The translations under genes were made by a program, and so were the position numbers. The notes below the pieces were generated by a model. The model was not told the origin of the DNA, made no database searches, and saw only the letters and a list, made by a program, of their open reading frames with translations. This document shows, piece after piece, positions 20,301-26,384 of a stretch of 64,000 bases of DNA. Position 1 is the stretch's first letter, and the number at the start of each line of letters is the position of its first letter. Origin of the DNA: Beroe forskalii (lineage: Eukaryota > Ctenophora > Nuda > Beroida > Beroidae); contig WFMF01000014.1 in the NCBI GenBank assembly GCA_011033025.1, positions 558,001-622,000 on the forward strand. Direction: 5' to 3'.

Positions 20301-21024
20301 GTACTCAAGTAATTTAATGGTTTGTTACTTCCACCAGACACGATAGACGAGTATGTTGTCCATGAGAAGAAGCGACCCAGTTCCAAGCGCTCCTCCCCTC
20401 ACTCTAAGGCGTCCTCCAAGCCACCAAGCCCCATGGCGGCCGTGGTGGTGGCCGCGGCGGCGTTGCCGACGAAGCGGAAGAAGACGCCGTCGGACGACCG
20501 GAGCACGGGAAGCGGGAGCTCCACTTCCACTGCCCGCAAGCGGCGGAAGGACAAGCAGAATACCGGCAGTGACGAACTGTGCAGTGCTGCGGTGAGTTGC
20601 GGCGGTTGCAGTGGTGTTGCAACTTCTTAAGTATTACGGTGGAAATGGGTGTGTTTAGCCGCGTGTGACAAAAAAAATTGTGCACGGCGAGTCAGACAAC
20701 ACTTGAGGTGTGACTCTCCCTGGCGTCCAATTCGTCACAAATTTTGGCATTTCAATTGCATATCAATAACTATTTTACTACTTAATATGCGTGTACATCA
20801 ACTTGCTTACTTGTATTGTGCTTACTGACGTAATATTGTAATTATTTGTTAGCTTCAACAGTCGCTCCACGCAGGACTGCGTGAGACCGGAGGGAGCTAA
20901 GGTCGGGTGGATCCAGTGCGACACCTGTGAGAAGTGGTACCACCTGGACTGCGTGGCGGTCTCTGACAAGGAGGCGGAGTCCATAGAGGACTACACCTGC
21001 CCCGTGTGCACAGGCGGCTCCTGA
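2222..21024 (+). CDS. KDM5-family (JARID1) H3K4 demethylase, C-terminal two thirds, 21 exons seen
   Basis: The spliced product is a nuclear Fe(II)/2-oxoglutarate-dependent lysine demethylase of the KDM5 family, which removes methyl groups from histone H3 lysine 4. Domains in order: PHD1 (2222-2395); the JmjC domain (2586-3549, incomplete); C5HC2 zinc finger (7924-9064); helical PLU-1 region (9187-14663); PHD2 (14893-18671); a Lys/Ser-rich linker (20338-20591); PHD3 and stop (20875-21024). The HxE iron-ligand pair is seen in WHVEDHW. Exon phases are mutually compatible from the second exon to the stop, except across the gap at 3550-7923. There the exon with the third iron ligand ([16 protein letters not shown] in relatives) was not found. 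JmjN and ARID lie outside the window. PHD1 has small frame errors. Many introns carry minisatellites that start at a splice site. Confidence 0.93.
2586..2762 (+). CDS. KDM5 exon: linker to JmjC
   Basis: 59 codons, phase 0 at both ends, starting [18 protein letters not shown] and ending [13 protein letters not shown]. The FGFEQA...YTL...F..MAD.FK pattern and the EEFWRLV segment are typical of the region just before the JmjC core in KDM5 proteins. Acceptor ACCAG, donor GTGAGT. Confidence 0.9.
2944..3215 (+). CDS. KDM5 exon: JmjC core, iron-binding HxE
   Basis: Starts [19 protein letters not shown] and ends [17 protein letters not shown], with the Trp codon split TG|G. WHVEDHW carries the His and Glu ligands of the active-site iron. 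The donor is GTGAGT. The frame is fully open, unlike the damaged copy at 1360-1615. Confidence 0.95.
3387..3549 (+). CDS. KDM5 exon: JmjC core, 2-oxoglutarate side
   Basis: Completes the split Trp and reads [16 protein letters not shown] through [20 protein letters not shown]. The GEPK..YGVP motif includes the lysine that contacts 2-oxoglutarate in KDM5 enzymes. It ends in phase 0 at donor GTGGGT. In relatives the next residues would be [20 protein letters not shown], and no such exon follows. Confidence 0.94.
3621..7294. mobile_element. Non-autonomous inverted-repeat transposon, 3.7 kb, with 8-bp target duplication
   Basis: The left end begins GGCAAATGTAAAG and the right end is its inverse (CTTTACATTTGCC with one changed position further in). 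Outside both ends lies the same octamer ATCACTGC (3613-3620 and 7295-7302), a target-site duplication. Inverted similarity runs about 285 bp in from each end. The arms continue as arrays of GCGCTC-based decamers (GCGCTCATTT, GCGCTCGTTA) to about 4350 on the left and, inverted, from about 6570 on the right. No transposase is seen. An 8-bp duplication suits hAT or P superfamilies, but the ends do not assign it firmly. It sits in the KDM5 intron from which an exon is missing. Confidence 0.85.
4829..5583. repeat. Nested inverted repeats in the transposon core
   Basis: A roughly 70-bp segment at 4829-4899 (with CAGGGGCGTCGCGCCGCGC) recurs inverted at 5512-5583. The motif CCCGTTTATATGGGAG or its complement also occurs near 4930, 5148, 5447, 5490 and 5783. 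Degenerate TTAGGG runs lie at about 5018-5100 and are not a telomere. No coding sequence is recognised in 4360-6560. Confidence 0.6.
7630..7923 (+). repeat. Minisatellite ending at a KDM5 splice acceptor
   Basis: Irregular copies of GTTACAGATAGCACT, with ACTAGGTCG or a CTCACTCATTGAATC spacer. The last copy reads CAGATAGCACTAG and then the exon base GT CGG at 7924. The preceding units contain the same ACTAGGTCG followed by TTACAG. The array unit therefore includes the acceptor and the first few exon bases. Confidence 0.75.
7924..8060 (+). CDS. KDM5 exon: end of JmjC region
   Basis: Reads (G)[20 protein letters not shown], then [37 protein letters not shown] is the standard KDM5 segment after the JmjC core. 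Acceptor ACTAG, donor GTGGGT. The start phase (two bases completing a Gly codon) needs a preceding exon ending in one base. The last exon seen ends in phase 0, which independently shows that an exon is missing. Confidence 0.92.
8343..8496 (+). CDS. KDM5 exon: C5HC2 zinc finger, first half
   Basis: Reads [20 protein letters not shown], then [20 protein letters not shown] and AVVCSCHP. The C-x2-C plus CSC pattern matches the zf-C5HC2 domain after JmjC in KDM5. It ends in phase 1 at donor GTAACA. The exon end TCCTGTCACCCAG|GTAACA is reiterated in the intron. Confidence 0.92.
8482..8580 (+). repeat. Donor-side tandem copies of a KDM5 exon end
   Basis: The last exon bases and donor (CCTGTCACCCAG|GTAACAT) are followed by four more imperfect copies of about 20 bp. 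Each retains CAG|GTAACA or a close variant, so several alternative donors are present in a row. Confidence 0.75.
8885..9064 (+). CDS. KDM5 exon: C5HC2 zinc finger, second half
   Basis: Reads (E)[20 protein letters not shown], then [19 protein letters not shown] and ends at KEKP plus one base. YC..H....C......L.YRYT.EEL is the conserved second half of the KDM5 C5HC2 finger. Acceptor CCCCACAG, donor GTGAGT. Confidence 0.93.
9120..9186 (+). repeat. Short acceptor-side repeat with CACGTG
   Basis: Three tandem copies of about 20 bp (ACACATTCTAATCACGTGAC), the last running into the acceptor CCAACCAG of the next KDM5 exon. Each copy contains CACGTG. Confidence 0.6.
9187..9299 (+). CDS. KDM5 exon: start of PLU-1 region
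   Basis: Completes a Cys codon and reads [20 protein letters not shown], ending [10 protein letters not shown] at donor GTTAGT. Position and helical character fit the start of the PLU-1-like region that follows the C5HC2 finger. The sequence alone is weakly conserved, but the phase fits both neighbours. Confidence 0.85.
9505..9609 (+). CDS. KDM5 exon: PLU-1 region
   Basis: 35 codons in phase 0, [20 protein letters not shown] through [14 protein letters not shown]. It corresponds to the KDM5 segment with a basic stretch followed by LT..EL..F. Acceptor GTGCAG, donor GTACTC. The next exon is 3.2 kb away because a complete gene lies in the intron. Confidence 0.85.
9720..10698. other. Intronic sequence upstream of the nested gene
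   Basis: Contains a GC-rich patch at 9750-9895 (CGGCCTCCGGCTTTCGC, GGGCTTGCCAGCCCCTG) that resembles the end of an interspersed repeat, then AT-rich sequence. No exon or clear promoter is seen. It must hold any promoter of the nested glycosyltransferase. Confidence 0.35.
10699..12243 (+). CDS. B4GALNT-like (GT12-type) Golgi glycosyltransferase with N-terminal ricin-B-like domain
   Basis: An intronless 514-residue ORF. Residues about 13-30 ([18 protein letters not shown]) form a single membrane anchor after a short basic N-terminus, the type II layout of Golgi enzymes. Residues about 50-170 resemble a ricin-B beta-trefoil ([32 protein letters not shown]). From about 230 the sequence follows beta-1,4-N-acetylgalactosaminyltransferases 1/2: [20 protein letters not shown] (DxD-type metal site), [26 protein letters not shown] and REVGGW. 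The likely reaction is transfer of GalNAc or a related sugar from a UDP-sugar to a glycan; donor and acceptor cannot be read from sequence. It lies on the same strand inside a KDM5 intron and, lacking introns, may be a retrocopy. A later Met is possible as the start but would lose the anchor. Confidence 0.85.
   Translation: MRLPAGTFRRAQCLISTYTLLCIILFTVFWSREGDISIVSAPNTLFQFIEETHEFRIQFSSEGTCIGADERGLGLQVVYCDPTDRQVFRFQDNGSVIHRGFGKCITAGGSSDSHAQLKLGDCNERAMQLIVNEKTAIQVVGEDSLTELGSPLCVSLVNVSSSAGLVGSELGLHPCEEELPKVRLIEENEFRSMRKALLVPRPANLTIPNCDFVSCPLNLRAPSPKLLPKSEIERCTYLPSCMTIVVKTGRRPHLVIRMAQSFRDTKGYDLPIVVYDDGGDPYPENITKQFENFPLLTYVVDPRPDLGISLGRNLALARVKTKYILLVDDDSVFQVDLVNDLLLMTEILDTTDLSLVGGRFSNSGGLKGMMYFQNIQGSNKRILYGKKHCHEKVINYPDCVRCDLTSNIFVAKVTDIREVGGWTEELKVREHKDFFLKLKAAGKKVAYCPEVLQVLNQQETSEEYDIIRNSRSDQMYEYFLKMWNVDEYMSLKSDSFRHYLKTKRLVLPPGDTGA
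12710..12715 (+). other. Candidate polyadenylation signal of nested gene
   Basis: AATAAA 467 bp past the stop. Another AATAAA lies at 12244-12249, immediately after the stop codon. Both fit 3' processing of the nested gene inside the KDM5 intron. No direct evidence of use. Confidence 0.35.
12836..12915 (+). CDS. KDM5 exon: PLU-1 region
   Basis: Reads [20 protein letters not shown] then ILEFTE plus two bases. LPC.I.......H...ILEF matches the KDM5 segment LPCVLSQTPLL..LL..VE.F. Acceptor TTCACAG, donor GTAATT. Confidence 0.88.
13048..13156 (+). CDS. KDM5 exon: PLU-1 region
   Basis: Completes Arg and reads [20 protein letters not shown] then [13 protein letters not shown]. The ...LL.....L.IDLP....L motif is the recurring helical unit of the PLU-1 region. 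Acceptor TGTGCAG, donor GTATCA. Confidence 0.88.
13390..13595 (+). CDS. KDM5 exon: PLU-1 region
   Basis: Reads [20 protein letters not shown], then [20 protein letters not shown] and [20 protein letters not shown]. It corresponds to the KDM5 segment W.EEV......L.L.ELR.L...G........V......L.......W..KA..LL. Acceptor CTCCTCAG; the exon end ATTCTAG and donor GTAAAT are duplicated about 50 bp into the intron. Confidence 0.92.
13589..13670 (+). repeat. Donor duplicated in tandem (2 copies)
   Basis: ATTCTAG|GTAAAT...CTACAAGGG at 13589-13629 is followed by ATTCTAG|GTGAAT...CTACAAGGG. The repeat includes the exon end and the splice donor. Confidence 0.65.
13807..14006 (+). CDS. KDM5 exon: PLU-1 region
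   Basis: Reads (R)[20 protein letters not shown], then [20 protein letters not shown] and [12 protein letters not shown] plus one base. It matches the KDM5 stretch around P.L..L...V..A..W. Acceptor ACTCAG, donor GTGAGC. The last 40-65 bases and the donor are reiterated downstream. Confidence 0.92.
13940..14365 (+). repeat. Donor-side array copied from an exon end
   Basis: Five or six imperfect copies of GCAAGGGTCACTACACCAGT-like sequence followed by GTGTCAAGCAACTAGAGGCT and GTTCTAGTCAAAG|GTAAGG. The first copy is the true exon end; the rest are intronic but keep both coding similarity ([11 protein letters not shown]) and a good donor. Confidence 0.85.
14539..14663 (+). CDS. KDM5 exon: end of PLU-1 region
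   Basis: Completes Gly and reads [20 protein letters not shown], then [20 protein letters not shown]. It matches the KDM5 segment RS.PV.L..L..L...V..A..W...A...FL...S...LLE. Acceptor TTTCCAG; donor GTCAGA is weak. Confidence 0.9.
14893..15079 (+). CDS. KDM5 exon: linker and start of PHD finger 2
   Basis: 62 codons plus one base, from [20 protein letters not shown] to [17 protein letters not shown] supplies the first two cysteines of PHD2. Acceptor CGACAG, donor AGAG|GTGAGA. This donor is the seed of the following minisatellite. Confidence 0.9.
15070..16018 (+). repeat. 18-bp minisatellite made of reiterated splice donors
   Basis: About 50 copies of GGTGAGATACCGAGAGGG with small length changes. 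The first copy is the exon end and donor GCAGGAGAG|GTGAGATCCCG. Almost every unit repeats GAG(G)G|GTGAGATAC, a donor consensus, so the intron opens with roughly fifty candidate 5' splice sites. A weak copy reappears at about 16055-16085. Open frames on either strand here follow from the unit being a multiple of three. Confidence 0.9.
16086..16540. other. Intronic; no gene seen
   Basis: Non-repetitive intron sequence between two minisatellites of the PHD2 intron. No exon-like match to KDM5 and no other gene is recognised. Confidence 0.4.
16541..17220 (+). repeat. GTTAGCAACACACATGTTAGTT minisatellite
   Basis: About 25 diverged copies of a 22-30 bp unit built on GTTGTTAGCAACACACATGT, with a higher-order duplication (about 16885-17010 resembles 17060-17180). 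The unit is partly self-complementary (GTTAGCAAC). It is mid-intron and not attached to a splice site. Confidence 0.75.
17221..18213. other. Intronic; no gene seen
   Basis: Ordinary-looking intron sequence, moderately AT-rich, between the minisatellite and the second PHD2 exon. I see no coding match, RNA gene or repeat family. Confidence 0.4.
18214..18329 (+). CDS. KDM5 exon: PHD finger 2, central part
   Basis: Reads (G)[20 protein letters not shown] then [30 protein letters not shown] is the C4HC3 core of KDM5 PHD2. Acceptor TATCAG, donor GTACCC. Confidence 0.95.
18590..18671 (+). CDS. KDM5 exon: end of PHD finger 2
   Basis: Reads [20 protein letters not shown] then LISLRQS plus one base. 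LCP.C.R..RP is the last Cys pair of PHD2 and what follows it in KDM5. Acceptor TTTCAG, donor GTACAC. Confidence 0.93.
18703..19778 (+). repeat. About 26-bp minisatellite filling the acceptor side of an intron
   Basis: About 42 copies of TCTAGCATCATTAACCTTCC plus a CTCTCCC tail of variable length. The last copy ends CCTCTCCCCTGCAG at 19778, so the pyrimidine tract of the true acceptor is itself the tail of a repeat unit. Many units also contain CTCTAG. Length changes are concentrated in the CT tract. Confidence 0.9.
19779..19901 (+). CDS. KDM5 exon: post-PHD2 helical region
   Basis: Completes Gly and reads [20 protein letters not shown] then [20 protein letters not shown]. It matches the KDM5 segment V.LPEG.AL.Y.IER...WQ..A..LL. 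Acceptor CCTGCAG, donor GTAAAT. Confidence 0.94.
20073..20189 (+). CDS. KDM5 exon: helical region
   Basis: Reads (A)[20 protein letters not shown] then [16 protein letters not shown] plus one base, matching the KDM5 stretch ..I.EL...G.LLEV.L.E...LW..L. Acceptor CATAG, donor GTTAGT. Three copies of a CACGACACACTTTT motif sit at about 19990-20025, not adjoining the acceptor. Confidence 0.9.
20338..20591 (+). CDS. KDM5 exon: basic, Ser-rich linker
   Basis: 84 codons from (N)[20 protein letters not shown] to [14 protein letters not shown]. It is low-complexity and basic, with possible nuclear localisation clusters (KRKK, RKRRKDK). It is richer in GC than its neighbours. The equivalent linker before PHD3 in other KDM5 proteins is also basic and poorly conserved. 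Acceptor CACCAG, donor GTGAGT. Confidence 0.85.
20875..21024 (+). CDS. KDM5 last exon: PHD finger 3 and stop
   Basis: 49 codons and [23 protein letters not shown], then [20 protein letters not shown] and [23 protein letters not shown] is the third KDM5 PHD finger, which in some family members reads methylated H3K4. The acceptor at CACGCAG is chosen because its phase fits the previous exon; the TTGTTAG 28 bp upstream would shift the frame. Confidence 0.92.
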   Translation, partial: DCVRPEGAKVGWIQCDTCEKWYHLDCVAVSDKEAESIEDYTCPVCTGGS

Positions 21025-21079
21025 GCCTGATACACTGCCCCAGCATATATACATACCCCCCGTTATTGCAGATCTAGAT

Positions 21080-21205
21080 CTACCACCCCGCGAAGCGCGT
21101 GAGCACGTGATATGTCACGCGAGACAATTCACGCGTGATATAATATCACGCGGTACAATCTGCAGTCCTCGCGTGATGCATCACGCGTGAATTAGGAGAA
21201 TCTGA
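21080..21205. repeat. Cluster of TCACGCG palindromes after the KDM5 stop
   Basis: TCACGCG or its complement occurs repeatedly in both orientations, e.g. TTCACGCGTGATATAATATC and CGCGTGATGCATCACGCG. Several pairs can fold into short hairpins. This is in or just past the KDM5 3' untranslated region. Confidence 0.6.
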
Positions 21206-22350
21206 TATCTCTCTCCTTTCGTATGACTATAAGAACAGTGGCCGTTCAGTATCTCAAAGTCAACCCGTGTACACACGTTTGCACTGTTTAATGGGGAGAC
21301 GTGTCTATACTGACACTAGCGCTAAAAGTAACTGTGACGTTAAATATGATATAATGTGACTCTTATTTGATTCCTATTCATTCATTTAATCATAGCAGTA
21401 TTCAGCTTTACTTAATGTGAAACAAATATATTCATTTAAATATCCGTCAGTAGTTATGACTTAACCTCAGTACCACGTTTAAATAGAGATGGTGATAAGT
21501 TCCATAATACTTAGCTGCTATTGTATTGTGATTTTTGTAAAAACAAGTACAAGTATTAGTGCTATAATTTTACTGGTTTACCATTCGAGTGTTGTGCTCT
21601 GTATGTATAGTGTAAACATTCCAATTACCAATTTAAGTATGTGCTTGACATTTTCTGTCCCGGCAGTATGCGCGTGTCTCAACAGACGATGTCCGGCACA
21701 GGCAATGAATTTATTGATCATGTTGTTACAACCATATCAGTATCACTTATCACTTTGAGCATTTCCAGTTCAACTCATTTGTACAGTTTTAGAATTTTAG
21801 ATTAAGATGCAGCTAAAAGGGTATGTTCGCTCGGCATCAATATGTCGAATTGGCCGCACGGTCAACGTCAAGATTAAAATTTTCTGGCTCTGATGTTGAG
21901 TTCTAAGATAATTTTAACTTTAAGTTTAGATTTAGAATTAATCCGCTTCTTTAGGTTGAAAATTGAATGCCATTAGTATCCGTATCCGTATAAGCTTATT
22001 TTATGATATGCAGGTTGAAATTACAGCAATTGATTGAAATGAAACTTTGGTCCTTCACTAAGAATCGATCAAATTCAATTTGCACAATGCACTTGCAGCG
22101 GCTTGCTGTAGCAATAGCATATTTTCACGGGATCGGGATTAAATTTTACTGCATCGATGTGAACCGATCCCGACCTCGTTTAAAAACTACTGTTCCACAT
22201 CAATTAAAAAATCTTAATTATATTTATAATGACCTTATTCATTTTTCAATTAAATCATAGTCATACTCAATCTCATCGCACAGCAGCTGTTAACATAGCT
22301 CTGTTAGTATTTATATAATCACTATTTATGAGTACCTTATAAATATAAAT
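21206..22350. other. No gene seen
   Basis: AT-rich intergenic sequence or KDM5 3' UTR. No recognised coding match; short open frames lack any family signature. Confidence 0.45.
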
Positions 22351-22860
22351 CTGTAACAGTGACACTGACAGTTCGAACTGCAGTTTGCGCGTCTTTAACT
22401 GCAGTTTGCGCGTCTTTGGCTTTGCGCAAAAGATCTTTCGTGTGCGCGGCGTACAGACAGACAAATGCAAATATAATGACAATGACATGGCATATGTCAT
22501 GTTGTCTATACGCCGCGCAAACTTTCTGTGCACAACATGAATCAGTTTCGACCGAAAGTGCTTCATCCGAAAATGAACAAGATATTGCAGAATTAAAATA
22601 GCGTCAGTTTCGGCCGAAACTGACAATAAAATTCTGTTATAGCTTGGTCATTTTTGAATGAAAATGCTTGAAATTTTCACAGACGCTGTCTCATGCCATA
22701 AACTGTGTCCATGCAAATTTGGGTATCGATTGGACTTTCACAAATGATTTTATGAGTGAAATGGTAAAAATTTGCGCGCAGCACTTTCGGTCCAAAACTG
22801 ATTCATGGTGTGCACAGTTCCGCCGCGGACAGTGTGCAGTTCGACTGCCCCTGTAACCAA
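22351..22860. repeat. Inverted-repeat patch with a perfect palindrome
   Basis: Contains a perfect 22-bp palindrome at 22603-22624 centred on CGGCCG (TCAGTTTCGGCCGAAACTGA). It also has inverted partners GAATCAGTTTCGACCGAAAG (about 22540) and CTTTCGGTCCAAAACTGATT (about 22785), and GCGCGGCGTA at about 22446 paired with TACGCCGCGC at about 22508. It resembles a decayed foldback or MITE. No coding signal. Confidence 0.5.
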
Positions 22861-23430
22861 GACATAAGTTACACGAATACGGTTTATCACACGGATTTAC
22901 TTTTAGTGTACTTGTATTGGTGGTAGTACTGGTGTTGCTTCAATTAATTGAAAATATCCTTCTCGTGGTAATGTTTCTCTAATACTTATGTGATTGTGAC
23001 GGGTATAAACAATTGAAGTCCGAGAAAGCAACGCTTTTCATTTTGTCTTTGATTTTGACCTGAAATATCAATTCATAGTAACGCTTGTGTGCTGCCTCTG
23101 CTAGTGCTAGTGCTTAGATGAAGCGGAAGGCTCAACAGTAGATTCAAATATAACTGCGAGCAGAAATTTGCGATCAGTCACATCAGAACGTGAATACTCG
23201 TCCAGTCGAAATTATGATCGGTCAGGGAACTAACTCAGAACTTAGGGTGCTTTTCTGGCCAATTCTTGACCTTCGTATTATGAGGTCAGAGCTAAAACAG
23301 ACCCAAGCAAACGAAACACTACAAAAATACGGGTGACAGTACAGTGCTTGTTTAAACACAAGGAAATATTTCAATAGTTCAATATATGTGTGACCTCGTT
23401 AAAGGGGATTTTTTTGAGAGGGTGAGCATT
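22861..23430. other. No gene seen
   Basis: Intergenic sequence without recognised features. Confidence 0.4.
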
Positions 23431-24273
23431 TTTTTCAAGCTCTTTTTACACTTAATTCGCCAGTTTTCCTTTGTTTTCCTGTAAAATCGAAAAAACCCTA
23501 TTTGTACCTCTCAAAACAGTGATCCAGGATGTTCTTCATTTCTGAGGCAACCAAGATCCGAAATCGAAAAACTTTGGCCGATTGAGCTGAAAATTTGCAC
23601 GCCATCCATGGACGACCTAAGAAAGACATACCATACTTCAGAATCCCGAAATCAGCTATTTTCTGTCTGTTATGGGGGGTTGAAATCGCGTTTTTAGCTT
23701 AAAACTGCCTTTTCGCCCCTTATTGGGCGTAGATGTCTCATGGGTGGTCAAATAAAGTGTATCTGGTCATAAATTATGCGCCAAAGAAACCACTGAACCA
23801 ATGATATTCGCCAGTTTTCTTTGTTTTCTGTAAAATCGAAAAACCTATTTGTACCTCTCAAAACAGTGATCCAGGATATTTCTTCATTTCTAGGGCAACC
23901 AAGATCCGAAATCGAAAAACTTTGAGGAGGGTGAGCATTTTTTCAAGCTCTTTTATAATTCATGAGTTTTCCTTTGTTTTCCTGTAAATCGAAAACCCTA
24001 TTTGTACCCTCTCAAAACAGTGATCCAGGATGTTCTTCATTTCTGAGGCAACCAAGATCCGAAATCGAAAAACTTTGGCCGATTGAGCTGAAAATTTGCA
24101 CGCCATCCATGGACGACCTAAGAAAGACATACCATACTTCAGAATCGAAATCAGCTATTTTCTGTCTGTTATGGGGGTTGAAATCGCGTTTTTGGCTTAA
24201 AAACCTTTTTCGCCTTATTGGGCGTAGATGTCTCATGGGTGGTCAAATAGAAGTGTATCTGGTCATAAATTAT
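23431..24273 (+). repeat. About 350-bp direct repeat, two full copies and one partial
   Basis: Copies at about 23457-23790, 23808-23925 (partial) and 23926-24273 share GATCCAGGATGTTCTTCATT, the motif CATCCATGGACGACCTAAGA and an end near GGTCATAAATTATG. Differences are mostly one-base indels. Function unknown. Confidence 0.75.
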
Positions 24274-24560
24274 GAAGGGTAACGCCACAAGAAGGGGTTA
24301 CGCCACAAGAAGGGGTTACGCCACAAGAAGGGTTGCGCCACAGAAGAGGTTACACGCCACAGCAAAGGGTTACGCCGCGGAAGGGGTTACACGCCACAGA
24401 AGGGTTACGCCACTTGAAGAAGGGGTTACGCCACTTTACGCCACAGAAGGGTTACGCCACTTGAAGAAGGGGTTAAGCCACAGAGGGGTAACACAACAAG
24501 AAGGTAACACAAAGAGGGGTTACGCCACAAAGTTACGCCATTTAGAAGAAATTTTAGCCG
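24274..24560 (+). repeat. GGGTTACGCCACAGAA minisatellite
   Basis: About 17 irregular copies of a 14-18 bp unit GGGTTACGCCACAAGAA, starting directly after the preceding direct repeat. It lies just downstream (on the - strand) of the caprin RGG exon. Confidence 0.75.
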
Positions 24561-24642
24561 ATAAAGCCACAGAATTTGAAAACAGGCCGAATTGAAAACG
24601 ATTTCATGAACCCATCAATATGAAGAATCTATATTTCCTTAC

Positions 24643-24838
24643 CTTGCCCGCCCCTCTGACCCCCTCTATCTCCCCCTCGGCTGCTATACCCGCCCCTATC
24701 GCTGTATCCGCCGCCGCGAAAATTTGCCTCCGCGGCGCGCAGAGGTTGTCTCGGGGCCCGCCTCGGTCTCCACCGCGCCGCGCGAGCATCCCGCTACCAC
24801 GCTGGTAACTGCCTCCGCTGCCTCCTCGGGAATTATAC
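24643..24838 (-). CDS. Caprin exon: RGG box (inverted copy), frameshifted
   Basis: On the - strand, acceptor CCTCGCAG then (R)YNSRGGSGGSYQRGSG, RRGGDRGGP and, in a shifted frame, FRGGGYSDRGGGYSSRGGDR, then donor GTAAGG. RGG/RG repeats with interspersed Tyr are the RNA-binding C-terminus of caprins. The frame changes between 24700 and 24760, so one or more bases are missing or extra there. The start phase fits the exon at 25286-25419. Confidence 0.7.
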
Positions 24839-25285
24839 CTGCGAGGAAGGTGGTATCATTACACCGTATTAGTTTACCACAGGTCCGCTTGTCCATTGAC
24901 CAATCAGCTCGCGAGTTGACAGGAAAATCACCTTATTGCTTAATACTATATGTCAATAGCCAGGTTTCACAACACGAGACACACGAGCTGATTGAGCTCA
25001 GCTCATTGTTTAATACCAAAGTACTTTCAGAACATCTTCAGTGCTACAATCATATTGGAGGCACCCATTACCTCAGTAAGTTAATATGACGTGTTGTAAT
25101 TGCTTAATTACAAGATAAGTATGGGATCTAACATGTAAGCTAATACCGGTGTGAAAAGGTCACTAACAATTCACAGGCTAAAAATCAAAATCTTCGCGAT
25201 GACGATATCCATAGTTTAAAATGAATGACTGAGCACAAATGGCGGTGAAGTTCCTTGTGACATCTACATGAGTAGGGAATTATAC

Positions 25286-25419
25286 CTGTTGTTAGGTCCG
25301 CCCCTGGAGTTCCTGTAAGATCCCCTCTCCCCGGGGGCGCCACCGCGCTGGTAGCCCCTCCCCCTGCCACCACGCCGCCTTTCAGCCACCTCTGTGAAGC
25401 CGTCATCATCCACCTTTTG
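25286..25419 (-). CDS. Caprin exon: DGFTEV and RGG region (inverted copy)
   Basis: On the - strand: QKVDDDGFTEVAERRRGGRG then RGYQRGGAPGERGSYRNSRG, ending in a split Arg codon. Acidic DDDGFTEV followed by RGG repeats is typical of RGG RNA-binding proteins. Acceptor CGCCCCAG, donor GTATAA. It joins in phase to 24643-24838. Confidence 0.75.
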
Positions 25420-25599
25420 CTGGGGCGAGGGGATGTTTCATATTCTTGTAATGAAAATGATGATCACATTAAAATTGAAACCAGCTTGAAAATCAATTGA
25501 CCTATAAATAGATCATAGGCCTGTTAGTGGCCATTCAAGATCATTGTCCCAGTCAAAACCACATCAGCAATGTTTTGTGACAAAAAAAGGTGTTCTGAA

Positions 25600-26100
25600 A
25601 GGAAATCTCAGAAATTTACCATCGATACTCAAAGCAGGAACCACCCGTACCCACCGAAATCGACCAAACCCACCTGATTTGGCCTCAAAACCCTGAAACA
25701 ACCCAAAACCCACCTGAAACTTTCCGAACCCAAAACAACCAAAACCCACCTGAATCCCCGAACCCACTTGAAACGAGCACAAACTTTCTTCAAATGTGAA
25801 ACACGCCAATTTAAGTATTTGGTTGGCCCCCTTCCCCAACCCTAACCCAGTTAGAGTTATGGTTATGGTAAGTTGGTTAGGGTGGGTTCGGTTGGAGCCT
25901 ACCGAAACCACCTAAAAACACACGAAACAAGCGGATTCAGGCGGAGTCCGAACCCACTCAAAGTATGAGTTTTGGGTGGTTTCTGGGTTAGTTTGGTGGT
26001 TTTAGGTGGGTTCGAGTGGTTTCGAGGCGAAATCTGATGGGTTCGGGTACTCGGGTAGGTTTGGGGTAGGTCAGATTGGTACGTACGGGTGGAATACAGT
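25600..26100. repeat. Inverted low-complexity repeat in the caprin intron
   Basis: ACCCACCTGAAA-type units at about 25630-25790 face TTTCGGGTGGGTT-type units at about 25870-26100, so the two arms can pair. Degenerate TTAGGG/CCCTAA lies between. No coding assignment; open frames here are by-products of the repeat. Confidence 0.55.
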
Positions 26101-26128
26101 GGTTCTTTTAGTATCAACGTGTAATCTA

Positions 26129-26374
26129 CTCAGTTTGAGATGCTAGCAATGACAACATTGTCAGTTCATGAGTCCTGTCCTTTTGCGTGGTCTGGTCCCG
26201 CATCTCGACCTGGACAGGGGGCGGCTCCTCACTGCTCACTTCACTGTGAGGGAAGGGTACCTCACTCGGTTCACTGGCTGCTGCAGGGGGTGCGCCCCAC
26301 TGCGGCTCCTCCACAGGGAGCGAGCTGTTGCCCCAGTCAATCGTGCTTTTCTTTGACCACGGGTTCACTGGTTC
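26129..26374 (-). CDS. Caprin exon (inverted copy), Pro/Glu-rich with NPW motif
   Basis: On the - strand, acceptor CTCCCTCCCCAG then EPVNPWSKKSTIDWGNSSLP, followed by VEEPQWGAPPAAASEPSEVP and ending SLLASQTE. The next bases are TAGATT: either a stop, or a donor that has lost one G (GAG|GTAGATT would restore phase with the next exon). The upstream exon cassette ends the same way (QTE|GTAGGT). Placement between the cassette array and RGG exons supports caprin; the segment itself I recognise only weakly. Confidence 0.6.
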
Positions 26375-26384
26375 CTGGGGAGGG

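Noticed and set aside
24012-24282. Protein-coding ORF in the 350-bp repeat (about 100 codons)
   Set aside because: The other copies of the repeat do not keep the frame, and the last codons run into a minisatellite.
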